A stretch of 64,000 bases of DNA. Origin: Rhodoblastus sp963713695 (lineage in GTDB: Bacteria > Pseudomonadota > Alphaproteobacteria > Rhizobiales > Beijerinckiaceae). A program made the translations under genes and the position numbers. The stretch lies in assembly GCA_963713695.1 (NCBI GenBank), contig CAVQMU010000001.1, forward strand, positions 248,001-312,000. The letters run 5' to 3'. Numbering within the stretch: position 1 is the first letter of the stretch; each line of letters opens with the position of its first letter. Positions 18,549 to 28,271 of the stretch are shown here, one piece after another. The notes beneath the pieces are model-generated. The model was given only the letters and a program-made list of their open reading frames with translations, was not told the DNA's origin and made no database searches.

Positions 18549-19558
18549 GCGGCTTGCCCGAGCAACTCGATCCGGCCCTCCTGTTTGCGGGCTGCGAAGA
18601 TTATTCCGCCCTTTTGCTGGCCGTGTCCGGCGGGCCGGATTCTGTGGCCCTGATGGGGCTTGCGGCGCGCTGGCGCGATCAGGCGCCGAAAAAAATCCCG
18701 CTTTTTGTCGCCACCGTCGATCATGGCTTGCGCGAGGGCTCAGATCGAGAAGCCGAGCAGGTCGGGGCATGGGCGCGCGAACTCGGCCTCAGCCATGGGA
18801 TCCTGCCCTGGCGCGGTGAAAAGCCACTGAAAAACATCCAGGAACGGGCGCGGGACGCGCGCTATGCGCTGCTCTTCGCCCACGCGAAGAAAGTTGGCGC
18901 GGAGGCGGTGCTGACGGCGCATCACGCCGACGATCAATGGGAGACCGTGGTTTTTCGCCTGGCGAGGGGCAGCGGCGTCGCCGGGCTCGCCGGCATGGCG
19001 CGGGTGCAGCGATTCCCGCGGGGAAGCCTGGTCCGGCCGTTCCTTCGCTTGCCCAAGCAGGCGCTAGTCGCTTTCTGCCAAGTCGAAGGGCGCGAATTTC
19101 TCGACGATCCCTCCAATTCCAATCCCGCTTTTGCCCGCACGCGGCTGCGGGCCGCGGCCGGGGCGCTGCAGTCGCTGGGCTTTTCCCGGGAAATGGCGCA
19201 GAAACTCTCGGAGCGCGCCAGAAAAGCTGATGAAGCGCTGGAATGGGCGGCGGAACAATGTCTTGTTCGCGCCGCAATCTCGCCCGATGGCGATGATTAC
19301 CATCTCCGTGGGATAGAAGACGCGCCGCTCGCTGTTTTCGAACGTTTTTTGTCGCGGGCGCTTGCGCGGGTCGCGGGCGGGGCTCCGCAGCGGCTCGACC
19401 GATTGGAATCTCTGGCGAAAAAGCTGGCCGAGGCCTTGCGGAGCCGTAAATCCGTTCGATTTACGCTCGGCGGCTGTGCGGCGACGCTCATGGCTGACGG
19501 AACGCTGGCCATCCGCCTGGAAAGCCAGCGCCAGCGCGGGAGGAAAGCGGGGCCGTAA
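18545..19558 (+). CDS. tilS: tRNA(Ile)-lysidine synthase TilS
   Basis: A 337-residue protein. The PP-loop SGGPDS is at residues 28-33, and VDHGLREGSDREAE and THHADDQWET-type motifs follow. It starts at TTG 18545, overlapping the cpoB stop (TTGA); the next ATG falls after the PP-loop, so TTG is required. TilS ligates lysine to C34 of tRNA-Ile(CAU), changing its codon preference. It is shorter than the E. coli protein and lacks most of the C-terminal domain, as is usual for the group. Confidence 0.9.
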   Translation: MSGLPEQLDPALLFAGCEDYSALLLAVSGGPDSVALMGLAARWRDQAPKKIPLFVATVDHGLREGSDREAEQVGAWARELGLSHGILPWRGEKPLKNIQERARDARYALLFAHAKKVGAEAVLTAHHADDQWETVVFRLARGSGVAGLAGMARVQRFPRGSLVRPFLRLPKQALVAFCQVEGREFLDDPSNSNPAFARTRLRAAAGALQSLGFSREMAQKLSERARKADEALEWAAEQCLVRAAISPDGDDYHLRGIEDAPLAVFERFLSRALARVAGGAPQRLDRLESLAKKLAEALRSRKSVRFTLGGCAATLMADGTLAIRLESQRQRGRKAGP

Positions 19559-19697
19559 ATCATTAAGGGCCGCTTCACTTGGCAAGGTCTATACCGACGC
19601 CTACATTACACTGGATCTACGACAACAGACTTTAATTCGGCAACAGGCTGGCGACCGGCGCGCGCTCATCGACCGGAAAGGTTTCGCAGGACAAGAG

Positions 19698-21626
19698 ATG
19701 AATCCTAATTTTCGTAATTTCGCCCTCTGGGTCATCATCGTTCTCCTGGTGGTGGCGCTGGTCGTGCTGTTCCAGAAGCCGGGCGAACGCGCGCCGACGA
19801 CGGAAATCAATTTCAGCCAGCTGCTGACCGAGGCTGACCAGAACCACATCAAGGAAGTAACGATCGCCGGGTCGGAAATCACCGGCCATTTCAACGACGG
19901 AAAGGCGTTCTCGACCTACGCCCCCAACGACCCCAACCTGGTGGGCACGCTCTACAAGAAGAATGTGCAAATCACCGCGCGCCCCCCGTCGGACGGCAAC
20001 AACTGGCTGGTGACGCTGCTCGTCAACGGCCTGCCGCTGATCGCCTTCATCGGCATGTGGATCTTTCTCTCCCGGCAGATGCAAGGCGCCGGCGGCAAGG
20101 CCATGGGCTTCGGCAAGAGCAAGGCCAAGCTGCTCACCGAGGCGCATGGCCGCGTGACCTTCGAGGACGTGGCCGGCGTCGACGAGGCCAAGGAAGATTT
20201 GCAGGAAATCGTCGAATTTTTGCGCGATCCGCAGAAGTTCCAGCGTTTGGGAGGCCGAATCCCGCGCGGCGTGCTGTTGGTCGGACCGCCCGGCACCGGC
20301 AAGACGCTGCTTGCTCGCGCCATTGCGGGTGAGGCCAACGTGCCCTTCTTCACCATTTCCGGTTCGGATTTCGTCGAAATGTTTGTCGGCGTCGGCGCGA
20401 GCCGTGTTCGCGACATGTTCGAACAGGCCAAGAAAAACGCGCCCTGCATCATTTTCATCGACGAAATCGACGCGGTCGGCCGCCATCGCGGCGCGGGACT
20501 CGGCGGCGGCAACGACGAGCGCGAGCAGACGCTGAACCAGTTGCTGGTCGAGATGGATGGCTTCGAAGCCAACGAGGGCATTATCCTCATCGCCGCGACC
20601 AACCGTCCTGACGTGCTCGACCCCGCGCTGCTGCGCCCCGGCCGGTTCGACCGCCAGATCGTCGTCCCCAATCCAGACGTCATCGGCCGCGAGAAGATTT
20701 TGAAGGTGCATGCGCGCAAGGTGCCGCTGTCGCCGGACGTCGATCTCAAGGTGGTCGCGCGCGGCACGCCGGGCTTTTCCGGCGCCGATCTGATGAACCT
20801 CGTCAACGAGGCGGCGCTGATGGCGGCGCGGCGCGGCAAGCGCGTCGTGACCCGCGACGAATTCGAGGACGCCAAGGACAAGATCATGATGGGCGCGGAG
20901 CGCCGCAGCATGGTCATGACCGAGCAGGAAAAGCTGCTCACCGCCTATCACGAAGGCGGCCACGCCATTGTCGCGCTGAACGTCCCCGCGACCGATCCCG
21001 TGCACAAGGCGACGATCATTCCCCGCGGCCGCGCTCTGGGCATGGTCATGCAATTGCCCGAACGCGACAAGCTCTCGATGAGCTACGAACAGATGACGTC
21101 GCGGCTCGCGGTGTTGATGGGCGGCCGCGTGTCCGAGGAAATCATCTTCGGCAAGGACAAGGTCACCTCGGGCGCCCAGAGCGACATCGAGCAGGCGACG
21201 AAGCTCGCCCGCGCCATGGTCACCCGCTGGGGCTTTTCCGACCAGCTCGGCACGGTCACTTACGGCGAGAACCAGGAAGAGGTCTTCCTGGGCTATTCGA
21301 TGGGTCGCCAGCAGAATATTTCCGAATCGACGTCGCAGATCATCGACAACGAAGTGCGGCGTCTCGTGGAGCTCGGCCTGTCCGAGGCGCGCCGCATCAT
21401 CACTGAAAAGCGGCAGGACCTCGAAACCCTCGCCAAGGGCCTGCTCGAATACGAGACCCTGAGCGGCGACGAGATCATGGGCCTGCTCAAGGGCGTCGAG
21501 CCGGTGCGCGAAACGGGGGACGATGCGCCCTCGAGCCCGCGCCGCTCGCCGGTTCCCGCCGCCGGCAAGCCAACCTGGACGCCGCCGGACGCCGATCCCG
21601 GGCTGACGCCGGCGCCGCAAGGCTGA
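19698..21626 (+). CDS. ftsH: ATP-dependent zinc metalloprotease FtsH
   Basis: A 642-residue membrane AAA+ protease. The ATG 19698 (MNPNFRNFAL) starts just before the first membrane helix (residues 8-24); the frame is open further upstream but overlaps tilS out of phase. The second helix is at about 112-132. Walker A GPPGTGKT lies near 196-203, Walker B IIFIDEIDAVG follows, the second region of homology is RPDVLDPALLRPGRFDRQ, and the zinc site HEGGH is at about 418-422. FtsH degrades membrane and short-lived cytosolic proteins. Confidence 0.97.
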   Translation: MNPNFRNFALWVIIVLLVVALVVLFQKPGERAPTTEINFSQLLTEADQNHIKEVTIAGSEITGHFNDGKAFSTYAPNDPNLVGTLYKKNVQITARPPSDGNNWLVTLLVNGLPLIAFIGMWIFLSRQMQGAGGKAMGFGKSKAKLLTEAHGRVTFEDVAGVDEAKEDLQEIVEFLRDPQKFQRLGGRIPRGVLLVGPPGTGKTLLARAIAGEANVPFFTISGSDFVEMFVGVGASRVRDMFEQAKKNAPCIIFIDEIDAVGRHRGAGLGGGNDEREQTLNQLLVEMDGFEANEGIILIAATNRPDVLDPALLRPGRFDRQIVVPNPDVIGREKILKVHARKVPLSPDVDLKVVARGTPGFSGADLMNLVNEAALMAARRGKRVVTRDEFEDAKDKIMMGAERRSMVMTEQEKLLTAYHEGGHAIVALNVPATDPVHKATIIPRGRALGMVMQLPERDKLSMSYEQMTSRLAVLMGGRVSEEIIFGKDKVTSGAQSDIEQATKLARAMVTRWGFSDQLGTVTYGENQEEVFLGYSMGRQQNISESTSQIIDNEVRRLVELGLSEARRIITEKRQDLETLAKGLLEYETLSGDEIMGLLKGVEPVRETGDDAPSSPRRSPVPAAGKPTWTPPDADPGLTPAPQG

Positions 21627-21676
21627 AGGGGGCTCGCATCCGCTTTTCGGACATTGCGCGAGGTCTTTCGAATATG

Positions 21677-21704
21677 AGGCGGCTCCATCGGGGCCGCCTT
21701 TTTC
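21677..21704 (+). terminator. Rho-independent terminator after ftsH
   Basis: A stem of AGGCGGCTCC against GGGGCCGCCT, with a four-base loop and one G-T pair, is followed by a run of T. It lies about 50 bases after the ftsH stop. Confidence 0.75.
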
Positions 21705-21822
21705 TTCGAGCCTTTGTTAAACTCGTTCATGTTTTGTGACGGGAACGCCGAGGGAAATCGGCTATAGTCCGGGTGAAGATTTCGGGCGCGCTGTCCCGAC
21801 GCATGAATGAGAGAGCTTTTCG

Positions 21823-23163
21823 ATGAGTCGCAAATTCTTTGGCACCGACGGCATCCGCGGTTTGGCCAACAAGGTGATCACGCCGGACCTGGCGCTGAGG
21901 GTCGGCCAGGCGGCCGGCCTCGTGTTTCAGAACGGCGATTATCGCCACCGCGTCGTGATCGGCAAGGATACGCGCCTCTCCGGCTACATGATCGAAAACG
22001 CGCTGGTCGCGGGCTTCACCTCCGTCGGAATGGACGTGCTGGTGCTCGGTCCCATGCCCACCCCGGCGGTGGCCATGCTGACGCGCTCGATGCGGGCCGA
22101 TCTCGGCGTAATGATCTCCGCCTCGCATAACCTGTTCGAGGACAATGGAATCAAGCTGTTCGGGCCGCAAGGCTACAAGCTTTCCGACGAGGTCGAGCGC
22201 CAGATCGAGGTGCTGATGGAATCGGACCTTGGCGCAAAGCTCGCGCGTTCCTCGAGCCTCGGCCGCGCCCGCCGTGTCGACGACGTGCGCGCGCGCTATG
22301 TCGAATTCGCCAAGCACACCCTGCCGCGAAACATGTCCTTCGAGGGCATGCGCGTGGTCATCGACTGCGCCAATGGCGCGGCCTACAAGGTGGCGCCTGA
22401 AGCCCTGTGGGAATTGGGCGCGGAAGTGTTTTCGCTCGGCGTCGAGCCTGACGGCATGAACATCAACCGCGACGTCGGCTCGACCGCGCCGGCGGCGCTG
22501 GCGCAAAAGGTGCGGGAATTGCGCGCCGACATCGGCATCGCTCTCGACGGCGACGCCGACCGCGTGATCATCGTCGATGAAAATGGCCGGCTGGTCGACG
22601 GCGACCAGTTGATGGCTGTGGTGGCGCAAAGCTGGCAGGAGGACGGGAAACTGTCGCAGCCCGGGATTGTCGCGACGATCATGTCCAACCTCGGCCTTGA
22701 GCGCTATCTGCAGTCCATCGGCCTGTCGCTCGCCCGCACCCCGGTCGGCGACCGCTATGTGCTCGAATACATGCGCGAGCACGGCTACAACATCGGTGGC
22801 GAACAGTCCGGACACATGATCCTCTCGGACTATTGCACCACCGGCGATGGCCTCGTCGCGGCCATGCAGGTGATGGCCGTCGTGAAGCGGCGCGGAAAAC
22901 CGGTCAGCGAGGTGTGCCACACCTTCGACCCGTTGCCCCAGATCCTGAAAAACGTCCGCTTCAAGGGCGGCAAGCCCCTGGAAAAGATCGAAGTCGCCAA
23001 GGCGATCGAGGCGGCGAAGCTTAAGCTTGGCCTGGATGGGCGCCTGGTGATTCGCCCTTCCGGCACAGAGCCCGTGATCCGCGTCATGGCGGAAGGCGAC
23101 GACAGGCGCCTGATCGAAGAGATCGTCGACGAAGTCTGCGAGGCCGTGACCGCCGCGGCGTAA
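21823..23163 (+). CDS. glmM: Phosphoglucosamine mutase GlmM
   Basis: A 446-residue protein of normal length. The phosphoserine loop is MISASHN with the active Ser at residue 101. The metal-binding loop DGDADR (in GIALDGDADRVI) is near 245, the sugar-binding loop GGEQSGH near 327, and the phosphate-binding RPSGTEPVIRV near the C-terminus. GlmM converts glucosamine-6-phosphate to glucosamine-1-phosphate for UDP-GlcNAc synthesis, hence peptidoglycan and LPS. The ftsH-glmM adjacency is common in bacteria. Confidence 0.97.
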   Translation: MSRKFFGTDGIRGLANKVITPDLALRVGQAAGLVFQNGDYRHRVVIGKDTRLSGYMIENALVAGFTSVGMDVLVLGPMPTPAVAMLTRSMRADLGVMISASHNLFEDNGIKLFGPQGYKLSDEVERQIEVLMESDLGAKLARSSSLGRARRVDDVRARYVEFAKHTLPRNMSFEGMRVVIDCANGAAYKVAPEALWELGAEVFSLGVEPDGMNINRDVGSTAPAALAQKVRELRADIGIALDGDADRVIIVDENGRLVDGDQLMAVVAQSWQEDGKLSQPGIVATIMSNLGLERYLQSIGLSLARTPVGDRYVLEYMREHGYNIGGEQSGHMILSDYCTTGDGLVAAMQVMAVVKRRGKPVSEVCHTFDPLPQILKNVRFKGGKPLEKIEVAKAIEAAKLKLGLDGRLVIRPSGTEPVIRVMAEGDDRRLIEEIVDEVCEAVTAAA

Positions 23164-23510
23164 GTTTGCGAGCGGAGCGAATCCACCGTGTCTCAGGTCA
23201 AGCCGGATTTGAATTTTTGACGCGCTTTGAGGGTGGTGCCGAGCTTGCGCGAAGCCTTGCGTCCGCCGGTAATCCTGGCGTGGTTGATGGACGATCTGCT
23301 TGACTTGGTGATGTCGGCGCCGGCAGGCGACCTGGCGGCGGGAGAGGACGCCTGTTTCCGGCAGCATAGCCGGGATCGCTTGCGGCCCCGACGGCTTTCG
23401 CTGTGGCGCAAATCGGTTGGTTGGGTCAGTCGGCTCACCAGGGCGGCGCGCCCCTGAGTTTGCTCGTTCTAGGACAGATCTCGGCATCGAAGCTTTGGAC
23501 GGCCTCTGAA
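23164..23510. other. Gap between glmM and antiporter gene
   Basis: It begins with a degenerate half of the REP-like palindrome (about 23166-23187: TTGCGAGCGGAGCGAATCC). The remainder has short open frames on both strands (for instance 23227-23457 plus and 23193-23438 minus) with no recognisable motif and no good ribosome site. No convincing gene is seen. It presumably includes the antiporter promoter. Confidence 0.5.
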
Positions 23511-24296
23511 ATGGATGAAAGTTTAAGACAGTCCGTGGCGTTGCTCGCCGTTGCGATCACCGTTTCAATTGCCGCGCGACAGTTCAGATTGCCCTACACG
23601 GTTGGTCTGGTGATCGTCGGAGCCGTTCTCACGCTCTCCAAGCCAGGCTTTGGGCCCCACCTGACCCATGACCTCATTTTTGATCTGATCCTGCCGCCCC
23701 TCTTGTTCGAGGCGGCTATCTCCATCTCATGGCGTGAATTACGACGCGATTTTTTCCCGATCACCGTTCTTGCGACGCTCGGAACCGTGATCGCGGCATG
23801 CGTCGTGGCGGGGGGAATGATCTGGTTTTTGGACTGGCCTGCGCCCTCGGCGCTGGTGTTTGGCGTGCTGATCGCAGCAACCGATCCCGTGGCGATCATT
23901 GCCATGTTCAAGGACAACAAGCTCAAGGGGCGCTTGTGCCTTCTCGTCGAAAGCGAAAGCCTGCTCAATGACGGCGCGGCAGCGGTCTTCTTCGTGTTGG
24001 CCTTGGCGTGGGCGCAGTCCGCCGGTCCCGCGCCATCAGGCATTGAAACGGTCACGACCTTGGCGCGTATCGTGTTGGGAGGCGTGATATTTGGAGCCGC
24101 TTTCGGAGGCGCGGCCATCCTTGTCGCCAAACGCACATCGGAACATCTGATAGAGGCGGCGTTGTCTACGGTCGCCGCTTACGGATCGTTTTTGGCCGCT
24201 GAATACTTTGAATTGTCGGGCGTGCTGGCGACCGTGACCGCCGGGCTGACAATCGGTAACCTCGATTTGCTGGGCGCCAACGAGAATGGCTATCTA

Positions 24297-25357
24297 GAGC
24301 ATTCCCCGGTTAACCTGAACCATAGCCATCATGTCTGAAATAGTTTGAGCATTGCGGCGGACTGAACTCGTCGAGTATGACGCCGATGCGGTCCCATAGT
24401 TTATCGACGGTTCGTTCTTTGGCCTTGCGCAGCAGGGCCTTGAGCTTGGCGAACATCATCTCGATGGGATTGAGATCGGGCGAATAGGGCGGCAGATACA
24501 GCAATCCTGCGCCGGTCTTTTCGATGATCGCGCGTACGCCCGCAACCTTGTGGGCCGGCAAGTTGTCCATGATGACGACGTCGCCTTGGACCAAGGTTGG
24601 CGCAAGGTGCTGCTCCAGCCACGCCTGGAAGATCTCGCCATTCATGGGGCGATCGACGACCAAGGGCGCGATGATCGCGTTATTGCGCAACCCGGCGACG
24701 AACGTCGTCGTTTTCCAATGGCCGTGCGGCGCGTAATCGATCAGACGCTTGCCCTTTTGGCAGCGTCCGCGCGTTCGCGTCATTTGCGTGTTTGTGCCGG
24801 TTTCATCAATGAAAACCAGTCGGTTGGGGTCAAGCGTCGGTTGCGCCCTTTTCCATTCTTCGCGCGCCTTCGCCACGTCTTCGCGATGCTGCTCGCTGGC
24901 GTGCAGCGTTTTTTTTATAACTGAGTTTGTGACGTTGAAAGAACCGCGCAATCGAGCTGTCCGTGGTTTTGAACTGAAGCTCATCGAAAAGGCGGGCTTC
25001 AATCTCGGCCAGCGTCAGGTCGTTCTCGCGTGCAACCAGTGCCAAAAGCCAATCCGCATGCGCGTCCAGTGGCGATGGCCTCAATTTTTTGCCGGGCTTC
25101 TCGGCAAAGCTGCCTGTGTCTTTGAAGCGTCTGAACCATTTTATCGACGATGACTCAGACACCATCAGTTGCCGTGCCGCAGCTCGCCGCGACATGCCTC
25201 CCTCAATCAACGCAATCACACGCTTACGCAGATCGAAGGAATGGCCTCGCGACATGCTGCGCCCCCAAATCAATGCGAAGCGCAGAATCGCTCATTCTTG
25301 AAACCAAAGGAATCCCACTCCACAGAAAATGTGAGTCAAAACAAACGGGGAATGCTC
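24297..25357 (-). mobile_element. IS630-family insertion sequence (1061 bp)
   Basis: The ends are inverted repeats: GAGCATTCCCCG at the left and CGGGGAATGCTC at the right. Both are flanked by TA (24295-24296 and 25358-25359), the TA target duplication typical of IS630/Tc1-mariner elements. The element carries a two-frame DDE transposase on the minus strand. It sits inside the antiporter gene in the opposite orientation to it. Arms and target copy are perfect, which suggests a recent insertion. Confidence 0.93.
24310..25255 (-). CDS. IS630-family transposase, two overlapping frames (OrfA/OrfB)
   Basis: OrfA starts MSRGHSFDLRKRV (25255) and has a helix-turn-helix domain (GMSRRAAARQLMVSESS); it ends at 24830. 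OrfB continues in the next frame to 24310 and carries the catalytic triad: D in VFIDETGTNT, D in VVIMDNLPAHK, and E in YSPDLNPIEMMF. The frames meet at a run of eight A (24909-24916 read on the minus strand) in KLSYKK / VIKK text, so a +1 (or -2) slip there would make the full DDE transposase. Programmed slippage at A runs is known in IS630 elements; whether it works here is untested. Confidence 0.9.
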
Positions 25358-25887
25358 TAAGCTTGAAAGGAAGGGAATTCGTGATTTCCTTTTGGGAATT
25401 TGCGGCTTTTCTAGCCAATTCGATCGTTTTTCTTCTCATTGGCATTGATGTCGCCGCCATGCCGTTCGAATCCTACGGCTTGCGGGTTCTTCTGGCTTCG
25501 GTCGCCCTCATGCTTCTTGGCCGGGGGTTGGTCGTTTACCCGCTCAGTTTTCTCTTTCACCGGTCTCGATGGGCGATTTCACTTCGTGAACAGCACGTCC
25601 TGTGGTGGGGAGGACTGCGCGGCGCGCTGGGACTCGCGCTGGCGCTTTCCCTGCCGCCAACTTTGGCGCTGCGCCATGAGATCGTGGGTGTAACCTTCGG
25701 CGTGGTCGCTTTTTCCATCGTGGTGCAGGGGCTGACGATGCCTTTTTTACTGAGGAAGCTTGGATTTTTGCCAAATGGCGCCGAACCCCCTTCTCCTTGA
25801 GGAGCAACGCAAAGCGTCTTTGGCGTCTATTTCGCTAACGGGACGTGGCGCTCATCGAACGGCGGGCGGGATGGCGCGAATGCGGCA

Positions 25888-26898
25888 TCAGTTTTTTCGC
25901 AGCGCCTTGACCAGCGATGTGAAATCTTCCGGCGGCTCGCTCTCGAACAGCATTTCTTCGTGTGTCACGGGATGTTCGAAGCCGAGTGCGCGGGCGTGCA
26001 GGGCTTGGCGCCTCAAAACTTTCAGCGCTGTTTGCGCCTCTTCCGGCAATTGCCTGGCCTTGGTGAAAAAGCCGCCGCCATAGACGGAGTCCCCCAGCAG
26101 GGGATGCCCGATATGGGCCATGTGCACGCGGATCTGGTGGGTGCGCCCGGTCTCCAGCTGGCAGGCGATCAGGCTGGCGACTGGTTTCTTGTCGCGGTCG
26201 GCGCCGAATTTCTCGATCAGCCGCCAATGGGTGATCGCCTCGCGGCCGCGCTCCTCTGAGACCACCGCCATTTTCTCGCGCTGGATATTGTGGCGCCCGA
26301 GCGGTGCGTCGATCGTCCCCTGCGCCCGGTCCGGGGCGCCCCAGACCAGCGCCAGATATTCGCGTGTCAGCGAAAGGGTGCGGCCGTGATCGGCGAAAAG
26401 CTTCGACAAGCGTTGATGCGCCGCGTCGGTCTTGGCGACGACGAGCAGGCCGGACGTGTCCTTGTCGAGCCGGTGCACGATGCCCGGCCGTTTCACGCCG
26501 CCTATGCCGGAAAGGCTGTCGCCGCAATGGGCGATCAGGGCGTTGACCAAGGTGCCGGTCTCGTGTCCCGCGCCGGGATGCACCACAAGGCCCGCGGGCT
26601 TGTCGAGGATGACGAGGCTTTCGTCCTCGTAGACGATATCAAGGGGGATGTTTTCGCCCACGGGTTCCGCGGGCGCGGCCGGGGGCACGTCGATCTCGAC
26701 GCTCTGGCCGGGGCGCGTCTTGATTTTGGTTTGACTGACTGGCGCGCCATCGACGCGCACCTGTCCCGCCTCGATCAAGGCCTGGATGCGCGTGCGCGAG
26801 AGATTTTCGGCGACAAGCTCGGGTTGCGCGCTCAAAAACTGGTCGAGCCGCTGGCCGCCCGCGTCTTCCCCGATCTCGATCCGGATTTTTATTGTCAT
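25888..26898 (-). CDS. RluD-family 23S rRNA pseudouridine synthase
   Basis: A 336-residue protein started at MTIKIRIEIGE (26898); the longer frame upstream is not family-like. An S4 RNA-binding domain is at residues 15-75 (RLDQFLSAQPE, then SRTRIQALIEAGQVRVDG). The catalytic motif is HRLDKDTSGLLVVAK, with the essential Asp near residue 138, and a C-terminal TGRTHQIRVHMAHIGHPL is present. RluD-type enzymes make pseudouridines in helix 69 of 23S rRNA. The RluC/RluD distinction is not certain. Confidence 0.9.
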   Translation of the reverse strand: MTIKIRIEIGEDAGGQRLDQFLSAQPELVAENLSRTRIQALIEAGQVRVDGAPVSQTKIKTRPGQSVEIDVPPAAPAEPVGENIPLDIVYEDESLVILDKPAGLVVHPGAGHETGTLVNALIAHCGDSLSGIGGVKRPGIVHRLDKDTSGLLVVAKTDAAHQRLSKLFADHGRTLSLTREYLALVWGAPDRAQGTIDAPLGRHNIQREKMAVVSEERGREAITHWRLIEKFGADRDKKPVASLIACQLETGRTHQIRVHMAHIGHPLLGDSVYGGGFFTKARQLPEEAQTALKVLRRQALHARALGFEHPVTHEEMLFESEPPEDFTSLVKALRKN

Positions 26899-26941
26899 GC
26901 GGCGTGATAGCACGACGCGGCAATAAACTGTAAAGCAGCAC

Positions 26942-28168
26942 ATGACCGAAAAAAATGACGCCAAAAAAAGCGCCGCCGTGATCGGCGGGGGACCCGCGGG
27001 ATTGATGGCGGCGGAGGTTCTGGCCGAGGCCGGTCTCGCCGTCACGATCTACGAGCGCATGGCCAGCCCCGCGCGCAAATTTCTGATGGCGGGGCGGGGT
27101 GGGCTCAATCTCACCCATTCCGAAAATCCCGCCGCCTTCGTCACGAGGTATGGCGCGGCGCAGGAGCGCCTGAAACCCATCCTCGACGCTTTCGGGCCGG
27201 AGCAAGTTCGCGAATGGTGCGCCGGCTTGGGACAGGAGACGTTCATTGGCTCCAGCGGGCGGGTTTTCCCGAAATCGCTGAAAGCTTCGCCGCTGCTGCG
27301 CGCCTGGTTGCGGCGACTTGGCGACGCCGGGGTTCAAATCCGGCTGCGCCATGATTTTCGGGGTGTTGCGGGCGATGCGGCCGTGTTCGAGACGCCTGAG
27401 GGACGTGTCGAGGCCCGGGCGGACGTGATCATTCTCGCGCTCGGCGGCGCCTCCTGGCCGCGCCTCGGCGCCAATGGCGACTGGGTCGCGTTTCTAGCGG
27501 CGGCGGGGATCGGGTCCAGCCCGCTGCGTCCGGCCAATTGCGGCGCGCTGGTTCAGTGGTCTGAATTTTTCCGCGAAAAGTTCCAGGGCGAGCCGCTGAA
27601 GAATATCGCTCTTCGCTTTGGCGAAAAATCCGCCAAGGGCGAGGCCGTTGTGACCCGGCGGGGACTCGAAGGCGGCGCGGTCTATGCGCTTTCGGGCGCG
27701 ATCCGCGATGCGCTCACCGCCGGCGAAGGCGCGATCCTGCATATCGATTTGCGGCCGGAGTTTTCCCAGGACGATATTTTGCGCCGCCTGTCGCGCCCGC
27801 GCGGCAAGACGAGCCTTTCGAATTACCTGCGCAAGATCCTGGGGCTGGGCCCGCTCGCCGTCGCGCTCATGCGTGAGCAGGGCCCCTTGCCGGAAGAGGC
27901 GGCGGCGCTTGCCGGATTGATCAAGGCGGTTCCGCTGAAAATCGCCGGAGTCGGCGGCCTCGACCGCGCCATCTCCACCGCCGGCGGCGTCATTTGGGAC
28001 GCGCTCGACGAAAAGCTGATGGCGAAATCCCGCCCAGGCCTGTTTTGCGCCGGGGAAATGCTCGACTGGGAAGCCCCGACCGGCGGCTATCTGCTCACGG
28101 CCTGCATGGCGCTGGGCCGCGCGGCGGGTTTGGCTGCGGCGGATTGGGTTGGCGATCCGAGATCCTGA
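26942..28168 (+). CDS. BaiN/HI0933-like flavoprotein (TIGR03862-type NAD(P)/FAD-dependent oxidoreductase)
   Basis: A 408-residue flavoprotein. The Rossmann dinucleotide site is AAVIGGGPAGLMAAEVL (residues 11-27), followed by AGRGGLNLTHSE, and the C-terminal FAD-closing region is FCAGEMLDWEAPTGGYLL. This is the layout of the HI0933/BaiN and TIGR03862 families. The substrate is unknown. It is divergent from the rluD-like gene, with the two starts 44 bases apart, so they share a promoter region. Confidence 0.85.
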   Translation: MTEKNDAKKSAAVIGGGPAGLMAAEVLAEAGLAVTIYERMASPARKFLMAGRGGLNLTHSENPAAFVTRYGAAQERLKPILDAFGPEQVREWCAGLGQETFIGSSGRVFPKSLKASPLLRAWLRRLGDAGVQIRLRHDFRGVAGDAAVFETPEGRVEARADVIILALGGASWPRLGANGDWVAFLAAAGIGSSPLRPANCGALVQWSEFFREKFQGEPLKNIALRFGEKSAKGEAVVTRRGLEGGAVYALSGAIRDALTAGEGAILHIDLRPEFSQDDILRRLSRPRGKTSLSNYLRKILGLGPLAVALMREQGPLPEEAAALAGLIKAVPLKIAGVGGLDRAISTAGGVIWDALDEKLMAKSRPGLFCAGEMLDWEAPTGGYLLTACMALGRAAGLAAADWVGDPRS

Positions 28169-28229
28169 ACCCCGCGACCATTCGTCTCGCTTGACCGTAT
28201 CGTGACAGAGGCGTAATCGCCCTTCCGGG

Positions 28230-28271
28230 ACATCTCGCCCCAACGCGAGGCGCCCATCTGGGAGGATGGAT
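28230..28271 (+). promoter_or_regulatory. serC leader: Candidate serC leader hairpin
   Basis: A hairpin with arms CTCGC (28234-28238) and GCGAG (28245-28249) precedes a purine-rich GGGAGG directly in front of the serC start. Alphaproteobacteria have a described conserved RNA structure (serC motif) at this position. I cannot confirm the consensus by eye, so this is only a candidate. Confidence 0.3.

Larger units (their letters stand above)
23511..25800 (+). pseudogene. CPA1-type Na+/H+ antiporter gene disrupted by an IS630-family element
   Basis: The 5' part (23511-24296, 262 codons from MDESLRQSVAL) and the 3' part (25360-25800, 146 codons) are in the same phase once the element at 24297-25357 and one copy of the TA target are removed. 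The rejoined protein has 408 residues and about eleven membrane segments. It carries the CPA1 hallmarks: LPYTVGLVIVGAVL, the ATDPVAII motif in transmembrane segment 5, and SESLLNDGAA. The last part, GGLRGALGLALALSLP, is the conserved arginine helix. The family exchanges Na+ or K+ for H+. As it stands the gene can only make a 3'-truncated protein ending in the element (stop at 24338), so it is probably inactive in this strain. Confidence 0.9.

Noticed and set aside
19632..21620. A 662-residue frame antisense to ftsH
   Set aside because: It is a shadow of the high-GC ftsH coding frame; ftsH carries all the motifs.
23193..23457. Short frames in the gap after glmM
   Set aside because: They lack a ribosome site and family motifs; the region is better read as non-coding with a repeat remnant.
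27325..27365. T-loop-like sequence GGGGTTCAAATCC resembling a tRNA
   Set aside because: It lies inside the coding frame of the BaiN-like flavoprotein with no acceptor stem or cloverleaf around it.
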